NCBI GenBank assembly: GCA_903901045.1 | Contig: CAIUPP010000031.1 | Span: 1 to 39,025, forward strand | DNA length: 39,025 bases | DNA from: an uncultured Planctomycetota bacterium | GTDB lineage: Bacteria > Planctomycetota > Brocadiia > CAIUPP01 | Direction of reading: 5' to 3' | In this document: one piece after another, positions 24,301 to 32,603 of the stretch | How the letters are laid out: each line of letters opens with the position of its first letter | How positions within the stretch are numbered: position 1 is the first letter of the stretch | Notes under the pieces: model-generated | Seen by the model: only the letters and a program-made list of their open reading frames with translations | Told to the model about the DNA's origin: nothing | Databases searched by the model: none | Program-made: the position numbers and the translations under genes

Positions 24301-25023
24301 TCAGCCCCCTTTGCCCTTCTCCGTTTCGACGGCGGGATAGCTGGAGACCGTCTTCTTGTAGCGCTCCGCGATCTCGGCATCGCTGAGGGCGCGGCTGTAC
24401 AAGCGCACCGCGCCGATCATTCCGTTAAAATAGGAGGTGTCCTGGCCGCCCGGGTTCAGGCAACCCATGTAGAAGTGCCCCTCCGCGCCGGTCATCTTGA
24501 CCGCCGACTTTCCCGAAGCGACGCGCGCGCCGTTGATGTACAGGCTCATCTGCTCCCCATCGTACACCCCCACGACGTGCTGCCAGGCGCCGATCTTCAT
24601 GGGAGCATGGCAGTTGTTTCCGCCGCTGCCGATGTACCAGTAGAACTGCCCCTGATACCCCGTGATCACGTAGTTGTTCACGTACTTGCCGGCGATGCTC
24701 GGCTCCCCTTTGGGAGCGGATGCGGGATTAACCCAGGCCTCCAGCGTGACGGCCGCCGTGGGGGTGAGCGTCTCGGAGGTGCCGCAGTCGACGTACGCCT
24801 CCTTGCCGTTGAACTGCAAGGCAAAGCGCTCCCCCACCTTGGCCCACGTTGCGCCGGAGATGTCGCCATTATTGCCGTTGGGGATGGCGTCTTGAAGCAC
24901 CCCGCCCTTGCCGTCCTGGAACTGCCAGTCAGCGACCAGCCCCTTCTCCGCCTCGGCGCGCGCGACGGTCGCAAGAGCGCACAAACAGATCGCCGCCGCC
25001 GTGATCCACAGTTTCATCATCAT
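24301..25023 (-). CDS. Small secreted LamG-domain protein (240 aa)
   Basis: A signal peptide (MMMKLWITAAAICLCALATV, cleaved near ARA) is followed by a single LamG domain (about 28-222) and a short charged tail. VTLEAWVNPASAPKGE, FYWYIGSGGNNCHAPM and YFNGMIGAVRLYSRALS are very close to the LamG domain of the 1052-aa protein encoded at 18961. There is no catalytic region, so it is likely a free glycan-binding module or a piece left by duplication. Three ATG codons in a row (25023, 25020, 25017) follow GGAGG; I chose the first. It follows the double-propeller gene by 67 bases. Confidence 0.85.
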   Translation of the reverse strand: MMMKLWITAAAICLCALATVARAEAEKGLVADWQFQDGKGGVLQDAIPNGNNGDISGATWAKVGERFALQFNGKEAYVDCGTSETLTPTAAVTLEAWVNPASAPKGEPSIAGKYVNNYVITGYQGQFYWYIGSGGNNCHAPMKIGAWQHVVGVYDGEQMSLYINGARVASGKSAVKMTGAEGHFYMGCLNPGGQDTSYFNGMIGAVRLYSRALSDAEIAERYKKTVSSYPAVETEKGKGG

Positions 25024-25090
25024 ACGTCCCTCCATTCGGAACTGGACATGAAAACGCACCAGGCAACGTTCGCGCACCAACTCACAGCCC

Positions 25091-27718
25091 TCAGCCGAAA
25101 GCCACCGAATACAAGCGGGGGAATCCCGCCTTGCCTTGAAAATAAATGCGCAGTTCGAAGGCGGCCCCTCCCCGCTCGGGCAAGCTTGCCTTATCGCGCC
25201 AGGTGACGCGCCGGGCGGTCGCATCCCCCGCAATCCGGCGGCACGCCTTCCGCTCGTATCCCGCCAGCGCGCGGCCGCTCACCGGGTCCGCCAATTCGGC
25301 CTGAAGGGAGCCTTCCTTCCCGCAGTCGCAATTGAGGAACAAGGAGGTGGCGGCGCCGGGGTCTATGGGGATCGTCTTCAGCCACCCCTGCGTTTCATTC
25401 GCGCCCGGCTGAAGGTGCGTGAACCCGTCCAAGCGGAGCGTGCCGAGGCCGGCCGATCGGTTGTAATTCACCCCCGTCTTGTTGCCCGGCCAATCATGCG
25501 TGCACAGGCCGCCGTAGTAAATGCGGATTTCATTCCCGTCCAGAATGGGGATGCCCGGGGCGATCAGGTCGGAGTCGAAGCTGCCTGCGGAGCCCAGGGG
25601 AATCAGCTTCTCGCCCGGGCAGACGAAGCTGAAATTCTCCCCGTCGCGACTGGCCGCCATCTCCACGTCCAGGCGCCCGCCGTCATATTGGTAGTGGTAG
25701 AACGCCAGGTAATGTTCCCCGTACGGCCAGACCGTGAGGTCGTGAATCTGGTGCAGCTTGCCCCCTCGCACCGGCGGAATGCAGCGCGCGAAAGCGTCCA
25801 GCACCGGGTTCTGCGGAGAGGCCGTCCAGTGGATGCAGTCCGCGCTGTAGATATAGCTGCCGCCGCGCCGCCCCAGGTTCAGCGAGGAGAAACCGTACGC
25901 CTTGTAACGCTTTCCGGGATCTTTCTCCCGGTCGTCGCGGAAGAAGGACTGAGGGATGATCTCAATAGGCTTTCCACCCGGACAGTCGATCGAGGCAGGC
26001 TCCCCCTTCCAGCGGAGTCCGTCCGGGGAGGTGTAGAGCTTGCCGCTGAGCGCCTCGCTCCACGGGTCCATTCGCCCCGCTTTGGCCTCGTCATGGTGCA
26101 GGATCGCCGCCGGGAAAGAGAGCAGCTTGTAGCGGCGCGCGGGGTCGGGGTCGGCGGGGTCGCAAAGGACGATCGCGCTGTTGCCGCCGGGGCCGCGGAT
26201 GATGTTGGTGTGGCGGTTGCCCCGGAACGCAACCTGGCCGAGCGGGACCCGCTGGAACGCGTAGCCGTCCGCGCTTTCCGCATAGCCGATGCGGCCCCAG
26301 CGCGGCCAGACGACCGTGGAAGTGAGACGAATCCCCGAGTACCACATCCGGTACCGCCCGCTCTCCTTGAGCACGCGCACGAATCCCCCCGCGCCATGAA
26401 CGTCAAAGTCCTCCGGGCCGCCGGCGCTGATGACCGGGTTGGCCGGCGACTTGCGCACGGGATTGAGCTTCAAGTCGAGATGCTGCATCTCGCGCACTTC
26501 CTGCAGGTCGAAGAAGAGCACCTTCCGCCCGGGAGCCGCCTGGAGAGAGAGGGCCGGAACTTGATGGAACTCCACCCGCGGCGCGGCCCCTTCGCTGGAG
26601 ATGGCCAAGCCGATGCCGGCGGCATTCGCCGGAGTCCGCTCCTCCACGGTCAGCCGGTCGATGGAAAGGTGGTTGTCCTCCGCACGCGGCGAGTTCCAGC
26701 GGATGCAATAACTGTTGCACAGCGGTCCCCACTGGCGACCCAGCCAACGCGTGTGGAAGATATGCTGCCGGCTCGCGTCGATGAAGAACAGCCAGGGAAC
26801 CCCGTACCGGTCCAGCGCAAACTGCTGGGAGTGGGAGGTGTCGTAGGCCGGCCGCATGTCGGAGGCGCAAACCCGACTGCCCTGAAACGCCGGGTTGACG
26901 CGGCTCCGCCCGTCGGCGCGCTCCACAAAGAAATGCCGCTGGACCGATCCGTAATCTTCGTACGCCAGCAACACCTTCCGGCCGGTCTTCAGAAGCGCCG
27001 CACGATGGGCCCAGCCCACCAAGCTGGTTGCCCGCAAAGGGATCTTCTTCGGCAGATCGGCCAGGCGGCCGGTGAGATAACGGCACTCCTGCCGGATATC
27101 GTGCCATGCCAGATGAAAACTCCTCTCCTCGTCGATCATCAGCGACGCCGGCGAATAGCCGTAGCCTTCGGCGACCTTGTACGCCGCCCATCTCCGTCCG
27201 TTGAAGCCGCCGATGAAGACCGTGGAGGCGTGGTCCGGCGTGCTGACGGTCCACGTGGCGAGGATTCTTCCATCCGGTCCCGTCGTCACGTCGCCGAGGC
27301 GGGAGTTCGCCGGCGCGATGACGAACCCGCCGGGCTTCAGAGTCGCCGGGCTCAGCCAGTGGACGTTCCTGCCGGGCCGCCGGGGTTTTCCCATCTCCAA
27401 ATCCGCAACGGAGCAGACCGTGCAGCCTTCCTCGGTGTTCCCGAGCAGAAGCAGGCGGTCGCCGGCGGCCATCGCCATCCCGGCGGCGAAAAAACCTCCC
27501 CGGCTGCGCGCGCCCAGCCGCGCCGGGTCCAGAGGAATCGGCGGGTGAAAATCCGCCGCCGAGGCCGGGTCGGCGGCCCTTGAGACCCACAGGCAGAGCC
27601 GGCCCGCATCCGGCGCGGAGGGATTCGGGGCCAGAAAATGGAACCGCCCCCGGCTGTCGCGGCAGAGGCGCTTGGAAATGGCCCGGTCAAACTCGGCGCG
27701 CAATGCTTTATTCCACAC
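25091..27718 (-). CDS. Double beta-propeller protein, glycosidase-like
   Basis: 875 aa with no signal peptide, so probably cytoplasmic. The first half (about 15-385) has repeated beta-blade patterns (TGPDGRILATW, DEERSFHLAWHD, DRYGVPWLFFID) like BNR or sialidase-type propellers. The second half (about 400-870) has blades seen in GH43/GH32-type five-bladed propellers (RYRMWYSGIR, IGYAESADG, KLYTSPDGLRW, RYKAYGFSS, YIYSADCIHW, IRIYYGG). Such folds hydrolyse or phosphorolyse glycosides, but I cannot place the acids with confidence. The start is GTG at 27718, one base after the stop of the upstream gene, with AGGAG near 27728, so it is translationally coupled. It may cleave imported oligosaccharides. 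Confidence 0.8.
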   Translation of the reverse strand: MWNKALRAEFDRAISKRLCRDSRGRFHFLAPNPSAPDAGRLCLWVSRAADPASAADFHPPIPLDPARLGARSRGGFFAAGMAMAAGDRLLLLGNTEEGCTVCSVADLEMGKPRRPGRNVHWLSPATLKPGGFVIAPANSRLGDVTTGPDGRILATWTVSTPDHASTVFIGGFNGRRWAAYKVAEGYGYSPASLMIDEERSFHLAWHDIRQECRYLTGRLADLPKKIPLRATSLVGWAHRAALLKTGRKVLLAYEDYGSVQRHFFVERADGRSRVNPAFQGSRVCASDMRPAYDTSHSQQFALDRYGVPWLFFIDASRQHIFHTRWLGRQWGPLCNSYCIRWNSPRAEDNHLSIDRLTVEERTPANAAGIGLAISSEGAAPRVEFHQVPALSLQAAPGRKVLFFDLQEVREMQHLDLKLNPVRKSPANPVISAGGPEDFDVHGAGGFVRVLKESGRYRMWYSGIRLTSTVVWPRWGRIGYAESADGYAFQRVPLGQVAFRGNRHTNIIRGPGGNSAIVLCDPADPDPARRYKLLSFPAAILHHDEAKAGRMDPWSEALSGKLYTSPDGLRWKGEPASIDCPGGKPIEIIPQSFFRDDREKDPGKRYKAYGFSSLNLGRRGGSYIYSADCIHWTASPQNPVLDAFARCIPPVRGGKLHQIHDLTVWPYGEHYLAFYHYQYDGGRLDVEMAASRDGENFSFVCPGEKLIPLGSAGSFDSDLIAPGIPILDGNEIRIYYGGLCTHDWPGNKTGVNYNRSAGLGTLRLDGFTHLQPGANETQGWLKTIPIDPGAATSLFLNCDCGKEGSLQAELADPVSGRALAGYERKACRRIAGDATARRVTWRDKASLPERGGAAFELRIYFQGKAGFPRLYSVAFG

Positions 27719-27719
27719 G

Positions 27720-28934
27720 CTATGGCTCCTGTTCCGCGGGGCGCTTGAGCGACCAGTAGGCGTTCAGCCAGCAGATGTGGCCCTCCGCCCAGAAGGTATT
27801 GCGATAGTCCCCGCCGGCCACTCTCGGGTCGAGATCGGAAAGCTTCAGGCCGCGGCTGAGATGGTAGAAGTCCTCGCGCTTGCGGTAGGAGGCCAGCAGC
27901 TCCGCAATCCGCTTCTCAATCCCCTCGCCGGGGAAGATGGCGTGGGCGGCGACGAGGTGGTGCGCCAGGTAGCCGTTCAACTGCATCCGCACGCGCGTGC
28001 GGGGGTAATTGTACTTCTTCTGAGAGAGCGCGATCATGTTATCCAGGCAGACGCGCGCGCACAGGCGCCAGTGCGCCCGGCGCTCCGGCCTCAACTCGAT
28101 GAGCCGCTGCAGGCACTCCAGCGCCAGCCCGTTGCCGTTGATGCAGACTTGTTTCTTCGGCGCGGACAGGCCGCCGCTGATCTCCATCCACTGGTTGAAT
28201 GCGTCCAGATATTTCCGCTTCGGCAGGAAGGAGTACGCCAGCGCATTGAGGTAGAGGAAATAGCCGATGGGGTGCGCGTATTCGAGCCGCTTCCAGTAGC
28301 AGCAGTAGCCCATGTAGCCGGCGGTGTAATCGTGCTCCATCCACCAGTCGGCGAAGGAGAGGACCATCTCCTTGATCGTCTGGCGCTCGGCGGGGCTGGC
28401 GGCGGCTCGGTGGAAAGCGTCGAGGCCGAGGGTGATATCGGCGTACTGGTCGACGCTGCACTCGAACTGCTCGGCCACGTCGCGCGGCCCGGCGTAGGGT
28501 TTGGGCATCCAGCCGCGGCCGTAGGAATGCTGTTCCGCCACGTTGTTCCAGAGGAAGACCAGCGCCTGGAAGGTCCTGCGGGCGCGGGCGAGCGCGCGCG
28601 GGTCGCGCGCAACGGCCGCCTTGGCCAGCATGGCGCGGATGTACTTGCCGCTGGCCTGCCCGGCGTTCTCGTAATTGAGCCACACGGCCCTGAAGCGCCG
28701 GGGGGTGCCGGCGCACTCGGTGTAGCAGCCCTGGCCGCCGGGCCGGTCGGGCGCATCCTTTTCCTCCAGCGGGCGCATCGTCCGCCCGTTGACTCCGGAG
28801 CGGATGAGCCCGTCCCGGTCGCGGAAAATGCGCTCCACGACTCCCTGGCAGACGCGCTCGACCTCTTCGGCAGTCCGCCCATACACTTTCGGCGGATAGT
28901 TCACCGCGCACACGTCGCCGGTTATCCTTGCCAT
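27720..28934 (-). CDS. Helical (alpha/alpha) toroid-like protein of unknown activity
   Basis: 404 aa with no signal peptide. The sequence is mostly amphipathic helices with conserved-looking aromatic and acidic turns (FRAVWLNYENAG, SYGRGWMPKPYAGPRD, DYTAGYMGYCCYWKRLEYA, GNGLALECLQRLIEL, YRNTFWAEGHICWLNAYWSL). The layout and length fit (alpha/alpha)6 barrels such as N-acylglucosamine 2-epimerases or unsaturated-glycan hydrolases, but no diagnostic motif is certain. AGGAAG precedes the ATG. It is 18 bases after the GH38 gene and one base before the double-propeller gene, so it belongs to the same transcript. An epimerase or hydrolase for the imported sugar is my inference. Confidence 0.75.
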   Translation of the reverse strand: MARITGDVCAVNYPPKVYGRTAEEVERVCQGVVERIFRDRDGLIRSGVNGRTMRPLEEKDAPDRPGGQGCYTECAGTPRRFRAVWLNYENAGQASGKYIRAMLAKAAVARDPRALARARRTFQALVFLWNNVAEQHSYGRGWMPKPYAGPRDVAEQFECSVDQYADITLGLDAFHRAAASPAERQTIKEMVLSFADWWMEHDYTAGYMGYCCYWKRLEYAHPIGYFLYLNALAYSFLPKRKYLDAFNQWMEISGGLSAPKKQVCINGNGLALECLQRLIELRPERRAHWRLCARVCLDNMIALSQKKYNYPRTRVRMQLNGYLAHHLVAAHAIFPGEGIEKRIAELLASYRKREDFYHLSRGLKLSDLDPRVAGGDYRNTFWAEGHICWLNAYWSLKRPAEQEP

Positions 28935-28952
28935 GTTCTTTCTTCCTCAGGC

Positions 28953-31562
28953 TTACCGCTCTATGAGATTGGTTTCCTGCACCGACACGCCCTGCTTCTT
29001 GCGACGGAGCACCAGGGTCTTAAGTCCATAGGCCGTCAGGCGCGTCGTGACCGGGCGGCGCACGCCCCGGACCCGGAGCGTCGCGGACACGCCCCTGCCC
29101 GCCTGCTCACACAGGCGCACGACCAGCCCGTCGCCCGCTTCGGCTTTCTTCAGCGCAACTACCTGCACGCTGCCGGGGGAGACGGAGATAAAAGGCGCGC
29201 CCCGAAGGACCGGCGCTCCCGGCGTGCGCTTCCGCGGGAAATGGATGAGCCACTCCGGCGGCACATTGAACGCCTGCGCGGCGCGGGAGATATCCTGCTC
29301 CTTGAACTCTTTTCCGACCATGAGGCGATAGCTCACTTCATGCTCCCCCTGGTCCTGACGCGGCCAGTATCGCTGCTCATGCGTCTCCAGCTTCGGCTCC
29401 AGGTTGCCCGAGCTGTACACCGGCGAGCGCAGAATGCTCAGGTACAGGTTCTTCCCCGATATACTGTGCGCGTTAAAAGCGTTGTTGAGGACCGCCACGA
29501 AGCGCCCTTTGGGCGCAACGCCTCCAACCCCTTCCGTCGCGGCCACCCAGCGCTGGTTCACCTGGTCCACGTGGTAACGGGGAACCGGACGGACCACCGC
29601 GCTGTACGGCATTTCCGAGATGGTCTGCCGGGCGCGGAAGCCCAGCGGCGTCTCCACCTTGAGCATGGAGTCGCGCTCATTCCAGAAGATGCGCTCCCGC
29701 ACCTCCAGCCAGGGCTGCTGCCGCGACAGGACGTACCGGCGGATGATGGCGGACTTGCCCATCACGAATACCGCTTCGACGATCGTGCGCACCGGCCCAT
29801 GCTCCACCACGCGAACGGGGCCCAGGTCGGGGTATTTCCCAACGCCCATCCTCAGCGACGGCGGGGAGAGGATGGCCATGGTCTCTTTCGGCGTCGCCAG
29901 CCGGAAGATGCCGCGCGGTTTCGCCCAGGGAGCGCCGTTGATCCCCTTCCGCTCGCCCGGCTTGCGCAGGGCGGGGTCCCCGCATTCCCACGCATGATCG
30001 AAGTCCGGCCAGACGGTGGGCCGGAGCGCGCCGCGCCGCAGGAAACTCTTCTTCCCGCCGGCTGTGCCGGCGAAGTCCACCAGTCCGCTCTTCGGATTGA
30101 TCGTGACCCGGAAGCCCCTGCCCTTGAGCGTGAGGCATCGCTTCCACTCCTTCGGCGCGCGCCAGGGCCGTTCCGTATCGCGCTTCTTCCAAGTCGTCTC
30201 GACGCGCCGAATCTCGTACGGCGCCAGCCGCAGCGGCAACGAGACCTTCGTCCGGAAATCCCACAGCAGCGGCCACTCGGTCTGCTCGGTCTGGAAAGGC
30301 AGCTTCCGGCCGGTGTGCCCATCGCGCAGATCGAGGTCAACCGCGCCACAGGTGGGCATGCCCAGGTCGGTGTAGTTGTACTCGCATTCGACATCCGCGG
30401 TGACCGGGAAGCTATGCGGGTTCTGCACGAAGACCGGCGTGACGCCGTCCTTCGCCTGCTTCTCCCCTTCCAGCAAACGCAGGAAAATCCGCACCTTCGT
30501 GCGCCGGAGCGCGTCCGAGGCCCCGCCCAGCAGCGCCAGGGAATCCCTTTCAACCGGCTGGACGCAACTGCCCGGCAGGATGTCGTGGAACTCACCGAAG
30601 AGAATATCCTTCCAGGCCGCGTCCAGATCCCGCGCCGGATACTCCGCCTTGCCCAGCCACCAGGCCATGGCGGCCATCCGCTCCGTGGAGGCCATGAGGT
30701 TCTCGCACGCCCGGTGCGCGCGCTTGACGCGGCTGAGGGAGGTGTAGCAGCCGGAGTGGCAGTTCTGCATCTCGCCGGTCACCCGCGGGAGCGCGGCGCG
30801 GCTCCGCTTGACCTCGCGATAGAAAGCTTCCGGGGTGGACTGGATCAGCTCCACCTCGGGATGCTCTTTGGCGAAACGCTTGATCTGCTTGAAATCTTCC
30901 CAACTCGGCCCCCCGCCGTGGTTGCCGATTCCCCAGAGGATCAGCGAGACCGGCTCCTGCCGGTAATACTCCAGCCACTTCCCCAGCCGCTGGTGCATGT
31001 CGTTGATGTCGCAATAGTGCTCATCGGAGCGGCGGGCAAGGACCTCGGCTCCGGAACGGTCCCGCCAGCGGAACGCGCCGACCGGCAGTTTCCATTGCCG
31101 CGCCTGCGGGCGGCAGAAAATGTAGGAGTCGAACCCGCAGCCAGCGAGCAGTTGCGCGTACCCCTCCGGCTGGCCGAACGAGTCGAAGTTGTACGCCGTC
31201 GTCGGCTCGACGCCGAACTTGTTGCGGAAGTACTCCTTGCCGATCAGGAACTGCCGGATATGGCTCTCGCCCGAGGGAACGTTGAGGTCCGGCTGGAGCC
31301 AGGCCCCCCCGGCAATGTGCCAGCGCCCCGCCTTCACATGCTCCCGGATGCGCCGGAACAGCGCCGGGTCATTGTCCTCCACCCACTTGTACAGCACCGC
31401 TTCGTTATGACAGAAGACGAACCCTTGGGCGCGGTCGCAGAACTCGCTGGCCACATTGAACGTCGCCAGCGTCTCCGTCAAACCATCTTCCCATTGCCAC
31501 AGATAGACCGGGTCCAGGTGCGCATTGCATACCAGGTGCACGCGTTTCGCCGCGACGGCCAT
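28953..31562 (-). CDS. Glycoside hydrolase family 38 alpha-mannosidase
   Basis: 869 aa, probably cytoplasmic (no signal peptide). It hydrolyses alpha-mannosides by a retaining, zinc-dependent mechanism. The GH38 zinc site is visible: His15 and Asp17 (CNAHLDPVYLW), the nucleophile Asp127 (YNFDSFGQPEG) and His326 followed by Asp327 (LFGEFHDILPGS). These correspond to His90, Asp92, Asp204 and His471 of Drosophila Golgi mannosidase II. The helical middle and the large C-terminal beta domains (about 380-869) are complete for the family. I chose the ATG at 31562 (MAVAAKRVHLVCNAHLD) because AAGGAG lies about eight bases before it and homologous starts sit there. It lies 26 bases after the aldolase gene. 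Other bacterial GH38 members act on mannosylglycerate or N-glycan fragments. Confidence 0.95.
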   Translation of the reverse strand: MAVAAKRVHLVCNAHLDPVYLWQWEDGLTETLATFNVASEFCDRAQGFVFCHNEAVLYKWVEDNDPALFRRIREHVKAGRWHIAGGAWLQPDLNVPSGESHIRQFLIGKEYFRNKFGVEPTTAYNFDSFGQPEGYAQLLAGCGFDSYIFCRPQARQWKLPVGAFRWRDRSGAEVLARRSDEHYCDINDMHQRLGKWLEYYRQEPVSLILWGIGNHGGGPSWEDFKQIKRFAKEHPEVELIQSTPEAFYREVKRSRAALPRVTGEMQNCHSGCYTSLSRVKRAHRACENLMASTERMAAMAWWLGKAEYPARDLDAAWKDILFGEFHDILPGSCVQPVERDSLALLGGASDALRRTKVRIFLRLLEGEKQAKDGVTPVFVQNPHSFPVTADVECEYNYTDLGMPTCGAVDLDLRDGHTGRKLPFQTEQTEWPLLWDFRTKVSLPLRLAPYEIRRVETTWKKRDTERPWRAPKEWKRCLTLKGRGFRVTINPKSGLVDFAGTAGGKKSFLRRGALRPTVWPDFDHAWECGDPALRKPGERKGINGAPWAKPRGIFRLATPKETMAILSPPSLRMGVGKYPDLGPVRVVEHGPVRTIVEAVFVMGKSAIIRRYVLSRQQPWLEVRERIFWNERDSMLKVETPLGFRARQTISEMPYSAVVRPVPRYHVDQVNQRWVAATEGVGGVAPKGRFVAVLNNAFNAHSISGKNLYLSILRSPVYSSGNLEPKLETHEQRYWPRQDQGEHEVSYRLMVGKEFKEQDISRAAQAFNVPPEWLIHFPRKRTPGAPVLRGAPFISVSPGSVQVVALKKAEAGDGLVVRLCEQAGRGVSATLRVRGVRRPVTTRLTAYGLKTLVLRRKKQGVSVQETNLIER

Positions 31563-31588
31563 GAAAGACTCCTTAAACCATGCTCGTG

Positions 31589-32503
31589 TCAGCCAATCCA
31601 CTCCGGGTACTTCTCAAGGAGAACCTTGCGGCACTGCTGGTAGACCTCCTCGGAGAAACACTCGTACGGCGAGAGAAGGCGCATCGGCATGTCAATCCCC
31701 GCAAGCCGTGCCAGCATTTTATCATAGGCGCCGTCCACGGCATCGCGACCCCGCGTAGGCGCGAGGAAATCGTTGACGAAGGAGGCCATGCCGGACGCCA
31801 GTTTGAAGGCTTCCGCAGAGCGGCCCTCCCGTCCGGCGTTGAAGAGCTGCCACGTCCGCCGCGGCATCAATGCGCCGAAGGAGCTCAGGATCGAGCACTC
31901 GCCGAGCAGGCACCCATGCGGGTAAAGCGCTTCGCTGAAAAAATGCCGCAAATCCGGCGCGTTCGTCATCAGCTCCGAAATCCGCAGCACGCTGTCGCTG
32001 GTGTTCTTGGTGGCGACCAGGTTCGGGACGCGTTCGGAAATGCGCCGGTAGTCCGCGCCGTTGAGCAGTCGCTTGGCGCGCATCAGGTTGTAGTGGAGGA
32101 ACGTTGAATCCGGGAATGTCCCGCACACGTCCCGGAAGAAGGTCATGGCCTCGCCGTCATCCAACACCCCCCAGGAAGGGAGCGATATCTGAAACGAGCG
32201 AAAGCCCAGGCTGTGCGCCAGGCCGATGCGCTCCACGACGTTCGACGTGGAGAGGCCGATGGCCCCCACCTGCGGGAAGATTCCTTTTCCGCGAGTTTCC
32301 TCGCGGAAGACCGTCACCACGTGGCGGAAGCGTTCCGTGTCCACGGCGTAACCTTCTCCGCAGGTGCCGAAGACATAGAGATGGTTGAATCCTTTCGCCA
32401 GCAGGTCGCGAACGAGCTCGCGGAATGTCCCTTCGATCAACTGCTCCTTTTCGTCCCACGGGCAGACCGTGGGCATCAGGACCGTCTGCGGAAACCTGGG
32501 CAT
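31589..32503 (-). CDS. DapA/NanA-family aldolase or lyase
   Basis: 304 aa, a class I Schiff-base aldolase. The barrel carries the phosphate/carboxylate loop GTCGEG (46-51, the family's GTTGE), the catalytic Tyr138 (LHYNLMR) and the Schiff-base Lys166 (LVATKNTSDS). It cleaves or forms a 2-keto acid with pyruvate; DapA, NanA (N-acetylneuraminate lyase), KdgD and related sugar-acid aldolases share these residues. The context of mannosidase, symporter and propeller protein argues for a sugar acid rather than lysine synthesis. AAAGGAG lies before the ATG at 32503. It is the first of the cytoplasmic enzyme genes after the 51-nt repeat and a 1509-aa secreted protein. Specificity is undetermined. Confidence 0.9.
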   Translation of the reverse strand: MPRFPQTVLMPTVCPWDEKEQLIEGTFRELVRDLLAKGFNHLYVFGTCGEGYAVDTERFRHVVTVFREETRGKGIFPQVGAIGLSTSNVVERIGLAHSLGFRSFQISLPSWGVLDDGEAMTFFRDVCGTFPDSTFLHYNLMRAKRLLNGADYRRISERVPNLVATKNTSDSVLRISELMTNAPDLRHFFSEALYPHGCLLGECSILSSFGALMPRRTWQLFNAGREGRSAEAFKLASGMASFVNDFLAPTRGRDAVDGAYDKMLARLAGIDMPMRLLSPYECFSEEVYQQCRKVLLEKYPEWIG

Positions 32504-32551
32504 ACATTCTCCTTTGCTTTGTTGAAACCATCCCGGTTAGCAGGCCGGGCC

Positions 32552-32602
32552 GGTGGGGACACAATACTTTCCAAAGGAAAGTTTTGTGTCCCCACCTCGA
32601 CC
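32552..32602. repeat. 51-nt palindromic repeat, copy 2
   Basis: Identical over 51 nt to 24224-24274: arms 32552-32572 and 32576-32596, AAA loop, then TCGACC. It begins one base after the 1509-aa LamG gene's stop (read on the minus strand) and lies upstream of the aldolase gene. Confidence 0.95.
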
Positions 32603-32603
32603 A

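Noticed and set aside
25136-27583. An 815-codon plus-strand frame opposite the double-propeller gene
   Set aside because: No recognisable motif; the minus-strand product has clear propeller blades and a coupled start.
27672-31643. A 1323-codon open frame on the plus strand
   Set aside because: It is antisense to the GH38, toroid and propeller genes, rich in Arg, Ala, Pro and Gln, with no domain. Long antisense frames are expected at this GC content.
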